64,000 nucleotides of DNA from Nocardiopsis flavescens (lineage in GTDB: Bacteria; Actinomycetota; Actinomycetes; Streptosporangiales; Streptosporangiaceae), in the NCBI RefSeq assembly GCF_900141985.1, contig NZ_FQZK01000001.1, forward strand, positions 248,001 to 312,000, written 5' to 3'. Position numbers and translations under genes: made by a program. The notes beneath the pieces were generated by a model. It saw only the letters and a program-made list of their open reading frames with translations, searched no databases and was not told where the DNA came from. Positions 41,104 through 50,111 of this stretch are shown here, piece by piece. How positions within the stretch are numbered: the first letter of the stretch is position 1; each line of letters opens with the position of its first letter.

Positions 41104-42711
41104 ATGCCCGAACCGGCGCACCGCGTACGTGAGTGGCTCACCGCCTACGACTCCCCGACCACGTCGGTGCCCCACGTGCTGTGCGACCGACACCACCCCG
41201 ACCGCACCGCCATCACCCAGATCGGCCCCGACCTCGCCCCCACCACCCTCACCTACGGCGAACTCCGCGAACGCTCCACCGCCCTCGCCGCCGGACTCGC
41301 CGCCCACGGCATCCGCCCCGGCGACCGCATCGCCACCCTCATCCCCAAGGGCACCGACCTCGCCGTCACCGCCCTCGCCGCCTGGCGCCTGGGCGCCGTC
41401 CTCGTCCCCCTCTTCTCCTCCTACGCCCCCTCCGCCATCCGCGAACGCCTCACCTCCTCCCACGCCCGACTCGTCGTCGTCGACGACCACAACCGCACCA
41501 AACTCGACACCGACGACACACCCCCCTGGACCGTCGCCACCACCGGCACCCACCCCCTGCGCGAGAACGACACCACCCTCACCGCCCTCGCCGCCGCCGA
41601 CACACCCCCCGCCCCCCAGACCCCCGCCGGCGGCGACGGCCTCCTCGCCATCGTCTACGTCTCCGGCCTCGTCGGCCCCCCGCGCGGCGTCCCCGTCCCC
41701 GTCCGCGCCCTCGCCGCCATGCACGCCTACCACCACTACGGCCTGGGCGTCGAAGACGACGACACCTACTGGAACACCGCCGACCCCGGCTCCGCCTTCG
41801 GCCTCTACCACGGCCTCATCTCACCCCTGCTCGCCGGACACACCTCCCTCGCCCTGCGCGCCGGGTTCTTCGACCCCGAACTCACCCTCGACGTCCTGGG
41901 CATGTACGAGGTCACCAACCTCGCCGCCGACCCCACCACCTACCGCACCCTGCGCGCCGCCACCAAGACCCTGCCCCCCGAGGTCGTCGTCCAGCGCCTC
42001 ACCAGCTTCGGCGAACCCCTCGCCCCCGACGTCATCGACTGGGTCACCGACGTCTTCGGCGTCCCCGTCCGCGACCACTTCGGCCAGACCGAACTCGGCT
42101 GGTGCGTGGGCGTCCCCAACGGCGACACCGGCACCGACCCCGGCGACCCCGCCCCCGGCTCCATCGGCCCCGCCCTGCCCGGCTGGAAGGTCGCCGTCCT
42201 GGAGGCCGTCTCCGACGAACCCGCCCCGCTGGGCGCCTACGGCCGCATCGCCGTCGACCTCGCCCACAGCCCCCTGGCCTGGTTCACCGGCTACCTCGAC
42301 GACGACTCCGCCTCCCAGGTCCGCTTCACCCCCGACAAGGCCTTCTACCTCACCGGCGACACCGGCATCCTGGACCGCGGCGAGCGGCTCTACTTCTCCA
42401 CCCGCGACGACGCCGCCATCCTCAGCCGCGGCTACCGGATCGGCCCCACCGAGGTCGAGGCCGTCCTCAACGAGCACCCCGCGGTGGACGAGTGCGGCGT
42501 GTACTCCATCCCCGACGAGCTCGCCGGACAGCTGATCGGCGCCCGCGTCGTACCCGCCCCCGGCACCGAGGCCTCCGATGCCCTGGCCGCGGAGCTCAAG
42601 GAGTGGGTGGCCACCCGGTTCGCCACCCACGCCTCCCCCGACGTGGTGGACTTCGTGGCCGAGCTGCCCCGCACCGCCTCGGGCAAAATGCGCCGCTCGC
42701 GCCTGCGCTGA
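41104..42711 (+). CDS. AMP-binding acyl-CoA/acetyl-CoA synthetase-like protein
   Basis: 535 residues from ATG 41104 (GACGAGGA upstream; ATG 41059 alternative). ANL superfamily: A3-like core VYVSGLVGPPRGVPVPV is degenerate (lysine of the usual TSGTTGxPKG replaced by Arg), whereas the later motifs are good: DHFGQTELGW (A5), YLTGDTGILD (A7), SRGYRIGPTEVEAVL (A8), and terminal TASGKMRRSRLR (A10 lysine). It probably still activates a carboxylate via AMP, but the altered phosphate loop may change nucleotide handling. Divergent from the acyltransferase at 39872-40894, so the two may act in one pathway (inference). Confidence 0.82.
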   Translation: MPEPAHRVREWLTAYDSPTTSVPHVLCDRHHPDRTAITQIGPDLAPTTLTYGELRERSTALAAGLAAHGIRPGDRIATLIPKGTDLAVTALAAWRLGAVLVPLFSSYAPSAIRERLTSSHARLVVVDDHNRTKLDTDDTPPWTVATTGTHPLRENDTTLTALAAADTPPAPQTPAGGDGLLAIVYVSGLVGPPRGVPVPVRALAAMHAYHHYGLGVEDDDTYWNTADPGSAFGLYHGLISPLLAGHTSLALRAGFFDPELTLDVLGMYEVTNLAADPTTYRTLRAATKTLPPEVVVQRLTSFGEPLAPDVIDWVTDVFGVPVRDHFGQTELGWCVGVPNGDTGTDPGDPAPGSIGPALPGWKVAVLEAVSDEPAPLGAYGRIAVDLAHSPLAWFTGYLDDDSASQVRFTPDKAFYLTGDTGILDRGERLYFSTRDDAAILSRGYRIGPTEVEAVLNEHPAVDECGVYSIPDELAGQLIGARVVPAPGTEASDALAAELKEWVATRFATHASPDVVDFVAELPRTASGKMRRSRLR

Positions 42712-42714
42712 CCC

Positions 42715-42739
42715 GCCCGGGCGCTCCCGGCGCCCGGGC
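42715..42739. terminator. hairpin terminator between convergent genes
   Basis: GCCCGGGCGC (42715-42724), TCCCG loop, GCGCCCGGGC (42730-42739), just after the AMP-ligase stop and before the dehydratase stop. Confidence 0.7.
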
Positions 42740-42751
42740 CCCGGCCCGCGC

Positions 42752-43054
42752 TCAGCCCTGCGGCACCAGCTCGTCGATCCGCGCCGCCAGTGCCATGTCC
42801 TTCTCCGTCACCGCGCCCTCGGAGTGCGTGGCCAGGGCCAGGTGCACGGTGTCGTAGCGGATGTCGATGTCGGGGTGGTGCCCCGCCTGCTCCGCCGCCT
42901 GGGCGACGGTGTTCACCAGGGAGACGGCCTCCGGGAAGCCGACCAGGCGCAGGGTGCGCCGCAGCACGGGCCCCTCCGGGTCCAGTTCCCACCCGTCCAG
43001 GCGGGTCAGGCCGTCACGGATCTGTTCCTCGGTGAGCTTCACGGTCTCTCCCAC
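42752..43054 (-). CDS. phhB: pterin-4a-carbinolamine dehydratase
   Basis: 100 residues, standard size. The EQAGHHPDIDIRYDTVHLAL and THSEGAVTEKD segments contain the HH-P and T-H catalytic motifs of PCD/PhhB, which dehydrates 4a-hydroxytetrahydropterin and recycles the pterin cofactor. Start GTG 43054; GTG 43042, with GGGAGAG directly upstream, is an equally good choice. No aromatic amino acid hydroxylase is nearby. Confidence 0.85.
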   Translation of the reverse strand: MGETVKLTEEQIRDGLTRLDGWELDPEGPVLRRTLRLVGFPEAVSLVNTVAQAAEQAGHHPDIDIRYDTVHLALATHSEGAVTEKDMALAARIDELVPQG

Positions 43055-43429
43055 GGTCGTGTCCTGCGGTGCACGCCGCCCCTACCCGGCGCGGACCGCA
43101 CCGAACCCCGGGGGAAGACCGGTGGAACCAGGTGATGAGTGTGCGGCGGAGCCGCACTCCTTCGTGTTTTGGGATTGTGTTGTGATGTCTTTCTTATCCG
43201 AGACCGCCACCTTGACGACGTAGATTTATTGTACTTTGCGTGATTATGAGAGCACGCGCCACGAGAACCCCCACTTCTGTTACCAACCTGAGCCCCTGCC
43301 CCTGACCAGCCATGACACCCCTCCCCGGCCCTGATCCCGCCGCCCGCCCCTTGCACTCTCCCCCGGCGACCGGCTTCACTCAGGGAATCCGGCACCCATC
43401 CCCCTGCCACCGGCCCCGGAAGCGAGCCC
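43055..43429. other. AT-richer intergenic region upstream of conservon
   Basis: 375 bases. GTGCGGC-GGA-GCCGCAC forms a hairpin at 43140-43156 followed by a T-rich run. 43160-43250 is markedly poorer in G/C than all surroundings and contains promoter-like TTGACG (43212-43217) and TACTTT (43232-43237), with only 14 bp between. No supported gene; open frames here look random. Confidence 0.4.
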
Positions 43430-45643
43430 ATGCCCCCTGTGAAGCGCCGTTCGCTCCGCGCCCGCATGATCACCCTGGTGCTCCTGCCCAGTAGCGTCCT
43501 GCTCCTGGTGTGGTCGCTGTTCACCGCTCCCCTGGTGGGCGACATCCGCGAGCTGCGCACCGAGGCCGACCTGGGCCGCGAGGTCGGCATGGCCGTGTCC
43601 CAGGTCATCTACTCCCTCCAGCGCGAGCGCCTGGCCACCGCCGAGTCCGCGGGCGGCGCCGAGAGCTCCGAGCGCGCCCTGGCGGGGGCCCGTGAGGCCA
43701 CCGGGACCGCCGTCGCCGACCTGGGCGAGGCCCTGGACGGCTTCGACCCCGACGCCCTGCCCGTCCAGGCCCTGGACCTGCGGCGCGGCGTCGAGGGACT
43801 GGCCCACCACCGCGACATCGTCGACGCCCTGCCGCCGCACCGGCGCGAGCTGGAGCAGACCACCGCCGCCTACGACGAGATGGTCGAGCAGGGCCTGCGC
43901 TTCTGGGACGCCCGCGTCGAGCACGCCGACCCCGCCCAGATCCCCCGCCTGCGCTCGCTGACCTCCCTCATGCGCGTCCGCGAGCTCCTGGCCCTGCAGA
44001 ACACCGTCTTCACCCACGCGGTGGCCACCGACACCTTCACCCCCGCGGCCCACACCGAGTTCGTGGCCGCCGCCGGCGCCCACCGGCACGCCTGGGACCG
44101 CATCGGCGCCGAACTCGCCCCCGAGGACGCCCGCACCTACCGCCTGCTGGAGTCCTACGACTCCCTCCAGCGCGTGCACGACCTCCAGGACGAGGTCATC
44201 GCCGCGCCCCAGCACACCCGCCCCCCGGTCAACACCACCGCCTGGCAGGGCGCCGCCGAGGCCTCCGACCAGCGCATGCGCGCCGTGGAGCACGAGCAGC
44301 TCGGCCTGCTGGCCTCCTACGGCGACACCCGCGCCGCCGACCTGGCCCGCACCGCCCTGCTGACGAGCCTGCCCGTCCTGGCCATCGCCCTGGCCTCCGC
44401 GGCGGTCGCGATCGCCGGCGCCGTCCGCATGGGCCGCCGCCTGCACCTGCTGCGCACCACCACCCTGGAGCACGCCCGGGTCCACCTCCCCCGCCTCACC
44501 GCCCGGCTGCGCGCCGGGGAGGAGGTCGAGCCCGAGCCGGAGCCGCTGCCCCGCACCGGCGGCGACGAGATCACCGACGTCGCCGACGCCTTCGACGACG
44601 CCCGCCGCGCCGCCGTGGCGGCGGCGGTCCAGGAGGCGCGGCTGCGCGCCGGGGTGCGCGCCATGTTCGGCACCATCGCCCGCCGCACCCAGTCCCTGGT
44701 CCACCGCCAGCTGGCCGTCCTGGACCGGCTGGAGCGCGACGAGACCGACCCCGACACCCTGGCCTCGCTGTTCCGTGTGGACCACTTCAGCGCCCGGCTG
44801 CGCCGCAACGCCGAGAACCTCATGCTGCTCAGCGGCGGCGCCCCGGCGCGGTACCCCCGCTCCCCCATGAGGCTGCACGAGGTGGTCCGGGCCGCCGCCG
44901 GGGAGATCGAGGACTACACCCGCGTCCAGCCGCGCGACCTGCCCGCGGTGGCGCTGCGCGGCGACGTCGCCGCCGACACCGCCCGGCTGCTGGCCGAGCT
45001 GCTGGAGAACGCCACCGCGTTCTCCCCGCCCACCACCGAGGTCGCGGTCCGGGCCTTCGCGGACGGCGGGGGCTGCCGCATCGAGGTCGCCGACCTGGGC
45101 CTGGGCATGGGGGAGGCCGCCCTGGAGGAGGCCAACGCACTGCTGGCCGACCCGCCCCGGTTCGACGTGGGCGGGCTGGTGGAGGACTCCCCCCTGGGCC
45201 TGTTCGTGGTCGCCACGCTGGCCGCCCGCCACGGGCTGGCGGTGGAGCTGTCCGCGGGCCCCGGCGGCGGTGTGCTCGCCGCGGTGCGCGTGCCCGCCGA
45301 CGCCCTGGCCGACCCCGAGCCCGCCCCCGCTCCCCCGCCGGCAGCGGCCCTCCCCGCTCCCGTGCCGACTCCCGTGCCGGCTGTGAGCCTCCCCGCGGCC
45401 ACCGCTCCCCCCGTCCCCGCCGCGGTCGCCGCCGGTCCCGGACCGGACACCGACGCCGACCACTACATGGGACTCCCCCGCCGCCGGCGGCGCGCCGTCG
45501 ACCCGGCACCCGGTCCCGCCTCCACCGAGGAGGACCACCGCTCCCCCGAACGGATCCGTTCGATGATGAGCGCCTTCCAGTCCGGAACCCTGCGCGCCCG
45601 CGCGGACGGTCCGGAACCGGACGGCGACCCCGAGGAAGGATGA
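43430..45643 (+). CDS. cvnA: conservon sensor-like ATPase CvnA (nitrate/nitrite-sensing NIT-type histidine kinase-like)
   Basis: 737 residues. Basic N-terminus, first membrane helix (MITLVLLPSSVLLLVWSLF, residues about 13-31), an extracytoplasmic helical NIT-type domain (VIYSLQRERLATAESAGG), second membrane helix around residue 310 (LTSLPVLAIALASAAVAIAG), HAMP-like region, then an HATPase_c domain (LLENATAFSPP N-box, EVADLGLGMG G1). It lacks an evident phosphorylatable DHp histidine pattern of classical kinases, as in other CvnA proteins. The C-terminus is proline rich. In conservons CvnA senses a signal and works with CvnB, C and D at the membrane; phenotypes in Streptomyces include control of development and antibiotics. 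Confidence 0.9.
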   Translation: MPPVKRRSLRARMITLVLLPSSVLLLVWSLFTAPLVGDIRELRTEADLGREVGMAVSQVIYSLQRERLATAESAGGAESSERALAGAREATGTAVADLGEALDGFDPDALPVQALDLRRGVEGLAHHRDIVDALPPHRRELEQTTAAYDEMVEQGLRFWDARVEHADPAQIPRLRSLTSLMRVRELLALQNTVFTHAVATDTFTPAAHTEFVAAAGAHRHAWDRIGAELAPEDARTYRLLESYDSLQRVHDLQDEVIAAPQHTRPPVNTTAWQGAAEASDQRMRAVEHEQLGLLASYGDTRAADLARTALLTSLPVLAIALASAAVAIAGAVRMGRRLHLLRTTTLEHARVHLPRLTARLRAGEEVEPEPEPLPRTGGDEITDVADAFDDARRAAVAAAVQEARLRAGVRAMFGTIARRTQSLVHRQLAVLDRLERDETDPDTLASLFRVDHFSARLRRNAENLMLLSGGAPARYPRSPMRLHEVVRAAAGEIEDYTRVQPRDLPAVALRGDVAADTARLLAELLENATAFSPPTTEVAVRAFADGGGCRIEVADLGLGMGEAALEEANALLADPPRFDVGGLVEDSPLGLFVVATLAARHGLAVELSAGPGGGVLAAVRVPADALADPEPAPAPPPAAALPAPVPTPVPAVSLPAATAPPVPAAVAAGPGPDTDADHYMGLPRRRRRAVDPAPGPASTEEDHRSPERIRSMMSAFQSGTLRARADGPEPDGDPEEG

Positions 45644-45648
45644 CGACG

Positions 45649-46065
45649 ATGTCCGCGCAGGCCGAGGAGAACGAGACCGGCACCCTGGACTGGCTGCTGG
45701 CCGACCTGGTCGAGAAGATCGCGCACGCCCGCAGCGCACTGCTGCTGTCCGCCGACGGGCTGCCGCTGGCGGCCTCCCCCGGGGTGGACCGCGAGCAGGG
45801 CGAGCGGCTGGCCGCCATCGCCTCGGGGTTCGCCTCCCTGGCCCGGGGCGCCCGCGCGCCGCTGGGCGCCTCCAGGGTGCACCAGACGGTGGTCGAGCTG
45901 GACACCGTGTTCTTCTTCGTGGTCGACGCCGGCCAGGGCGCCTCCCTGGCGCTGGCCGCCGGGACCGAGTGCGACATGGGCCAGGCCGCCTTCGAGATCA
46001 ACCGGCTGGTCCGCCGGGTCGGCCCCCACCTGGCCGCGCTGCCGCGCCGGGGCGGACGCGGGTGA
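45649..46065 (+). CDS. cvnB: conservon roadblock/LC7 protein CvnB
   Basis: 138 residues from ATG 45649, which has AAGGA 8 bases upstream; ATG 45640, inside the cvnA stop overlap, is the alternative. Roadblock/LC7 fold: LDWLLADLVEKIAHARSALLLSADGLPLAAS at the start, VVELDTVFFFVVDAGQG, ending RRVGPHLAAL. Acts as a GTPase-activating or scaffold partner of CvnD (family knowledge). Operon with cvnA, cvnC and cvnD. Confidence 0.9.
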   Translation: MSAQAEENETGTLDWLLADLVEKIAHARSALLLSADGLPLAASPGVDREQGERLAAIASGFASLARGARAPLGASRVHQTVVELDTVFFFVVDAGQGASLALAAGTECDMGQAAFEINRLVRRVGPHLAALPRRGGRG

Positions 46066-46412
46066 TCCCGCACGGCCACGCCGGGGACCCGGACCTGATC
46101 CGGCCCTACGCGCTGACCGGGGGCCGCACCCGCCCCTCCCGGTCGGACCTGACGCTGACCACCTCCGTGGTGGCGGTGGCCGGGGTGGTCGACGAGGACC
46201 CGGAGGCCCTGGAGATCCACGCCCTGTGCGCCCGACCGGTGACGGTGGCCGAGGTGGCCTCCCGGTCGGGACTGCCCCTGGGGGTGGTCCGGGTCCTGCT
46301 GGCGGATCTGGTGGACCGCGGACACGTGCTGACCCGCACTCCCGAGCGGAGGCGGGACCGTCCCGACGAGGCGACGCTGCGCGCCGTGCTGGCGCGCGTC
46401 AAGGAACTTTGA
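46062..46412 (+). CDS. cvnC: conservon DUF742 protein CvnC
   Basis: 116 residues from GTG 46062, overlapping the cvnB stop (GTGA). DUF742: DPDLIRPYALTGGRTRP near the N-terminus, winged-helix-like ARPVTVAEVASRSGLPLGVVRVLLADLVDRG. Adapter of the conservon complex; precise role unknown. Confidence 0.9.
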   Translation: MIPHGHAGDPDLIRPYALTGGRTRPSRSDLTLTTSVVAVAGVVDEDPEALEIHALCARPVTVAEVASRSGLPLGVVRVLLADLVDRGHVLTRTPERRRDRPDEATLRAVLARVKEL

Positions 46413-46418
46413 GGCCCT

Positions 46419-47015
46419 GTGAACGGAACGACGACGATGGACGGACCGGGAGTGTTCGGGCCTGCGCCCGACACGCTCAAGATCGTGGTGGCCGGGGGAT
46501 TCGGCGCCGGCAAGACCACCCTGGTGTCGGCGCTGAGCGAGGTCGAGGCGCTGCACACCGAGGAGGAGATGACCATCGCCGGGACCGGCGTGGACCATCT
46601 GGAGGGCGTGGAGGGCAAGACCACCACCACGGTCGCCCTGGACTTCGGGCGCATCACCCTGGACCCCACCACGGTGGTGTACCTCTTCGGAACCCCGGGG
46701 CAGCGGCGCTTCTCCCACATGTGGGAGGAGCTGGTGGAGGGGGCGCTGGGCGCGGTGGTGCTGGCCGACACGCGCCGCCTCACCGACTGCTTCGACGTCA
46801 TCGACTTCTTCGAGGCGCGGCGGGTGCCGTTCGTGGTGGCGGTGAACTGCTTCGACGGGCACCGCTCCCACCGCGCGGAGGACGTGCGGGTGGCGCTGGA
46901 CGTGGCCGACCCGGTCCCGGTCCTGCTGTGCGACGCCCGCGACCGCGACTCCGTCAAGGAGGTCGTGGTGGAGCTGGTCGAGCTGGTGCTGCGCCTGGAG
47001 CTGTCGGGCGCCTGA
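46419..47015 (+). CDS. cvnD: conservon small GTPase CvnD
   Basis: 198 residues from GTG 46419. P-loop GGFGAGKTTLVSAL, switch-type TTVALDFG, TPGQRRFSHMW (G3 variant without the classical DxxG), and VNCFDGH at the guanine-recognition position. Ras-like GTPase that interacts with CvnA-C at the membrane. No cvnE P450 follows; the next gene is convergent. Confidence 0.9.
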   Translation: MNGTTTMDGPGVFGPAPDTLKIVVAGGFGAGKTTLVSALSEVEALHTEEEMTIAGTGVDHLEGVEGKTTTTVALDFGRITLDPTTVVYLFGTPGQRRFSHMWEELVEGALGAVVLADTRRLTDCFDVIDFFEARRVPFVVAVNCFDGHRSHRAEDVRVALDVADPVPVLLCDARDRDSVKEVVVELVELVLRLELSGA

Positions 47016-47019
47016 ACGG

Positions 47020-47055
47020 CCGGTCGGGGGCGCTCCGCAAGGCGCCCCCGACCGG
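47020..47055. terminator. bidirectional terminator between conservon and iron importer
   Basis: 14-bp perfect arms CCGGTCGGGGGCGC (47020-47033) and GCGCCCCCGACCGG (47042-47055), 5 bases after the cvnD stop and 3 bases before the ATPase stop. Confidence 0.85.
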
Positions 47056-47057
47056 GG

Positions 47058-47867
47058 TCAGGACCCGGTACGGCGCCGGTCCACCGGCACGATCAGGGGC
47101 GTGTGCGTCTCGGGGTCGGGGATGATCCGCACGGGCAGCCCGAACACGTGCTCCACCAGCTCGGCGGTGACGATCTCGGCGGGCTCGCCCTCGGCGACGA
47201 TCGCCCCCTCCTTCATCACGATCAGGTGGGAGGCGTAGCGGCAGGCGTGGTTGAGGTCGTGCAGCACCGCGACCAGGGTGTGCCCTCCCCGGTCGTGCAG
47301 CTGCGCGCACAGGTCCAGCATGTCCATCTGGTGGGCGATGTCCAGGTAGGTCGTGGGCTCGTCCAGGAGCAGCAGCGGCGTCTGCTGGGCCAGCACCATC
47401 GCCAGCCAGACCCGCTGGCGCTGGCCGCCCGACAGCTCGTCCACGGACCGGTCGGCCAGCTCGGCGACGCCGGTGGACTCCATCGCCTCGGCCACCACCC
47501 GCTCGTCGTCCCTGGACCACTGGCGCAGGAACCCCTGGTGGGGGAAGCGCCCGCGGGCCACCAGGTCGGCCACGCCGATCCCGTCGGGGGCGATGGAGGT
47601 CTGGGGCAGCAGGCCCAGCCGCCGCGCCACCTCCTTGGCCGGGTAGGAGGAGATCACCTGGCCGTCGAGCAGCACCCGCCCCCCGGCGGGCTTGAGGGTC
47701 CGCGACAGGGCGCGCAGCAGCGTGGACTTGCCGCAGGCGTTGGGCCCCACGATGACGGTGAACGAGTTGTCGGGGATGGCGACGGCGAGGTCGCGGGAGA
47801 TGACGCGCTGCTCGTAGGCGAGCGTCAGCTCCTGTCCGCTGAGGCGGTCGGTGCGGTGGACGGTCAT
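47058..47867 (-). CDS. iron-siderophore ABC transporter ATP-binding protein (FepC-like)
   Basis: 269 residues. Walker A GPNACGKST, Q-loop LPQTS, signature LSGGQRQRVWLAM, Walker B LLLLDEPTTYLD and switch His in LHDLNHACRY. The IAPDGIGVADLVARGRFPHQG stretch is typical of FecE/FepC/FhuC ATPases. Energises import through the two FecCD permeases encoded upstream. It is the last gene of the minus-strand operon, whose promoter lies at the iron box near 50112. Confidence 0.93.
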   Translation of the reverse strand: MTVHRTDRLSGQELTLAYEQRVISRDLAVAIPDNSFTVIVGPNACGKSTLLRALSRTLKPAGGRVLLDGQVISSYPAKEVARRLGLLPQTSIAPDGIGVADLVARGRFPHQGFLRQWSRDDERVVAEAMESTGVAELADRSVDELSGGQRQRVWLAMVLAQQTPLLLLDEPTTYLDIAHQMDMLDLCAQLHDRGGHTLVAVLHDLNHACRYASHLIVMKEGAIVAEGEPAEIVTAELVEHVFGLPVRIIPDPETHTPLIVPVDRRRTGS

Positions 47868-47904
47868 GTTCTTCCTCGGAGGATGGTGCGCGGGTCGGGC
47901 GGGC

Positions 47905-48990
47905 TCAGGCCCGGCCGCGCCGCCACTCGGTGTACAGGAGCCAGATGAGGTAGCTGCCGCCGATGACGGCGGTGACGACGCCGACGGGGAGCTGGGTGGG
48001 GGCCAGGGCGCGCAGCGCCACGAGGTCGGCCACCGCCAGCAGCGCCGCGCCCATGAGCGCCGCGCCGACGAAGGTGGTGCCGCCGGTGCGGGTGAGGCGC
48101 CGGGCCAGCTGCGGGGCGGCCAGCGCGACGAACCCGATGGGGCCCGAGACCGCGATCGCGGCGCCGGTCAGGGCGCTGGCGGCGGCCAGCGCCCCCACCT
48201 GGACGGCCTGGGTGTCCACGCCCAGGGCGCGGGCGGTGTCGTCGCCCAGCTCCATGAAGCGGAGCCGCGCGCCCAGGTACAGCAGGACGGGCCCCAGCAG
48301 GGCCAGGGACACCCCGACCGCGACCACCTCGGGCCAGCCGCGGGCGTTGAGGCTGCCGATCATCCAGATCTGGGCGCCCATGGCGTCGGTGAGGTCGGCG
48401 CGGGTCAGCAGGTAGTCGCGGACGGCGGTGAGCATCGCGGAGATGCCGATGCCGACCAGGACCAGCCGGTACCCGTGGACGCCGTTCTTCATGGCGAGGA
48501 GGTAGACGACGCCGGCGGTGAGCAGGCCGCCCGCGACGGCGCCCAGGGACACCATGAGCCGGCCGCCGCCCACCAGCAGGATGACCGCGACGGCGCCGGT
48601 GGCCGCGCCGCTGGTGAACCCGATGATGTCGGGGCTGCCCAGGGCGTTGCGGGACAGGCTCTGGAAGACCGCCCCGGCCAGGCCCAGGGCGGCGCCCACC
48701 CCCAGGGCCGTCAGCGCCCGCGGCAGGCGCACGCCCTGGACGAAGAACACGTCGAGGCGCTCGCCGACCCCGGCGATGGCGGCAGGCACCGCGGCCAGGG
48801 GGATCTCGTAGTCGCCCACCGACACCGACACGACCAGGGCGGCGGCGGAGACGACGAGCAGCACCAGCGCCACGAGGAGCGTGCGCGGGCGGACCAGGAG
48901 CGAGTAGCGCTCGCCCAGGCGCAGCACGAAGGAGCCGCGCGGGGTGGACCGGCCCCCGGTGCGGGGGCGCGGCGGGGTCAGGGTGCTCAC
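47905..48990 (-). CDS. iron-siderophore ABC transporter permease (FecCD family)
   Basis: 361 residues from GTG 48990, overlapping the stop of the other permease (GTGA). FecCD family with about 10 membrane helices: RLPRALTALGVGAALGLAGAVFQSLSRNALGSPDIIGFTSGAA split around residues 85-125, RLVLVGIGISAML, and PIGFVALAAPQLARRL (ATPase-coupling loop). Works as a heterodimer with the product of 48987-50096. Confidence 0.92.
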   Translation of the reverse strand: MSTLTPPRPRTGGRSTPRGSFVLRLGERYSLLVRPRTLLVALVLLVVSAAALVVSVSVGDYEIPLAAVPAAIAGVGERLDVFFVQGVRLPRALTALGVGAALGLAGAVFQSLSRNALGSPDIIGFTSGAATGAVAVILLVGGGRLMVSLGAVAGGLLTAGVVYLLAMKNGVHGYRLVLVGIGISAMLTAVRDYLLTRADLTDAMGAQIWMIGSLNARGWPEVVAVGVSLALLGPVLLYLGARLRFMELGDDTARALGVDTQAVQVGALAAASALTGAAIAVSGPIGFVALAAPQLARRLTRTGGTTFVGAALMGAALLAVADLVALRALAPTQLPVGVVTAVIGGSYLIWLLYTEWRRGRA

Positions 48991-50096
48991 AGGGCGGCCA
49001 TCTTTCTGCTGCGGACCAGGGCGATGAACAGGGGGGCGCCGACGAACGCGGTGATGATGCCGACCTCCAGTTCGGCGCCGGGGACCACGACCCGGCCCGC
49101 GGTGTCCGCGGCGGTGAGCAGGATCGCGCCGAACACCGCGGAGTAGGGCAGCAGCCACCGCTGGTCGGGGCCGGTGACCAGGCGGGCCACGTGCGGGATG
49201 ATCAGCCCCACGAACCAGATGGGGCCGGCCGAGGCGGTCGCCGACCCGCACAGCAGGATCACCGCGATCGCGGTCAGGGTGCGGATGGTCGGGATGCGCG
49301 CGCCCAGGGAGGCCGCCAGGTCGTCGCCCAGGGCGACGGCGTTGAGCGAGGGGCCCAGGAAGAGGGTGAGCACGACGCCGCCGACCAGGAACGGGGCGAC
49401 CTGCCAGAAGATGTCCAGGTCGCGGCCGACCAGGGAGCCGACCTGCCAGAACCGGATGCGGTCGAACACGAAGTCGTTGAGGACGATCACGCCGAAGATC
49501 AGGCCCTGGAGGACGGCGGCGACGGCGGTGCCGGCCAGCGCCAGGCGCACCGGGGTGGCGCTGGCGGGCCCGCGCGAGCCCAGCATGTACACGGCGACGG
49601 AGGCCAGCGCGGCGCCCAGGAAGGCGGGCCAGATGAGCGCCGACCCGGAGGCGCCGAGCGCGAACACCGCGACGACGACCGCGGCGGCGGCGCCGGAGTT
49701 GACCCCCAGGATGCCCGGCTCGGCCAGGGGGTTGCGGGTGAGCGCCTGCATGAGGGCGCCGGCCAGGCCCAGCGCCGCGCCGACGAACACCCCGATGACC
49801 GTGCGCGGGACGCGCAGGGTGCGGATGACGTTGTGGTCGTAGGTCCCGTCGTAGTGGACCAGGGCCGCCCAGACGTCGGCGGCGGGGATGGGCTTGGCGC
49901 CGACGGTGATGCTGAGCAGGACGCACACCCCCAGGGCGCCCAGCGCGGCGAGCAGGCCGAGGGGCCGGACGATGCGCCGGGCGGGGCCGGGGGGTGCGAG
50001 GGCGGGCGCGCGCAGGGCCACGGCTTCCCCGTTCGTGGTGTAGGCGGTCGTGGGCGTCGCCCGGGTGTCCGGGCCGGTGGGGACCGTTCCCGCCAC
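48987..50096 (-). CDS. iron-siderophore ABC transporter permease (FecCD family), first gene of operon
   Basis: 369 residues from GTG 50096. FecCD signature VRLALAGTAVAAVLQG, with LRVPRTVIGVFVGAALGLAGALMQALTRNPLAEPGILGVNSG in pieces near residues 95-130 and PIWFVGLIIPHVARL coupling loop. The iron box at 50112-50130 lies immediately upstream, so transcription should be shut down when iron is plentiful. No clear Shine-Dalgarno sequence at the start. Confidence 0.92.
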   Translation of the reverse strand: MAGTVPTGPDTRATPTTAYTTNGEAVALRAPALAPPGPARRIVRPLGLLAALGALGVCVLLSITVGAKPIPAADVWAALVHYDGTYDHNVIRTLRVPRTVIGVFVGAALGLAGALMQALTRNPLAEPGILGVNSGAAAAVVVAVFALGASGSALIWPAFLGAALASVAVYMLGSRGPASATPVRLALAGTAVAAVLQGLIFGVIVLNDFVFDRIRFWQVGSLVGRDLDIFWQVAPFLVGGVVLTLFLGPSLNAVALGDDLAASLGARIPTIRTLTAIAVILLCGSATASAGPIWFVGLIIPHVARLVTGPDQRWLLPYSAVFGAILLTAADTAGRVVVPGAELEVGIITAFVGAPLFIALVRSRKMAAL

Positions 50097-50111
50097 CGCG
50101 GGGCGACCAGG

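Noticed and set aside
43039..43608. Minus-strand open frame across the conservon promoter
   Set aside because: Overlaps phhB and cvnA ends in other frames, no ribosome binding site, and includes the AT-rich regulatory patch.
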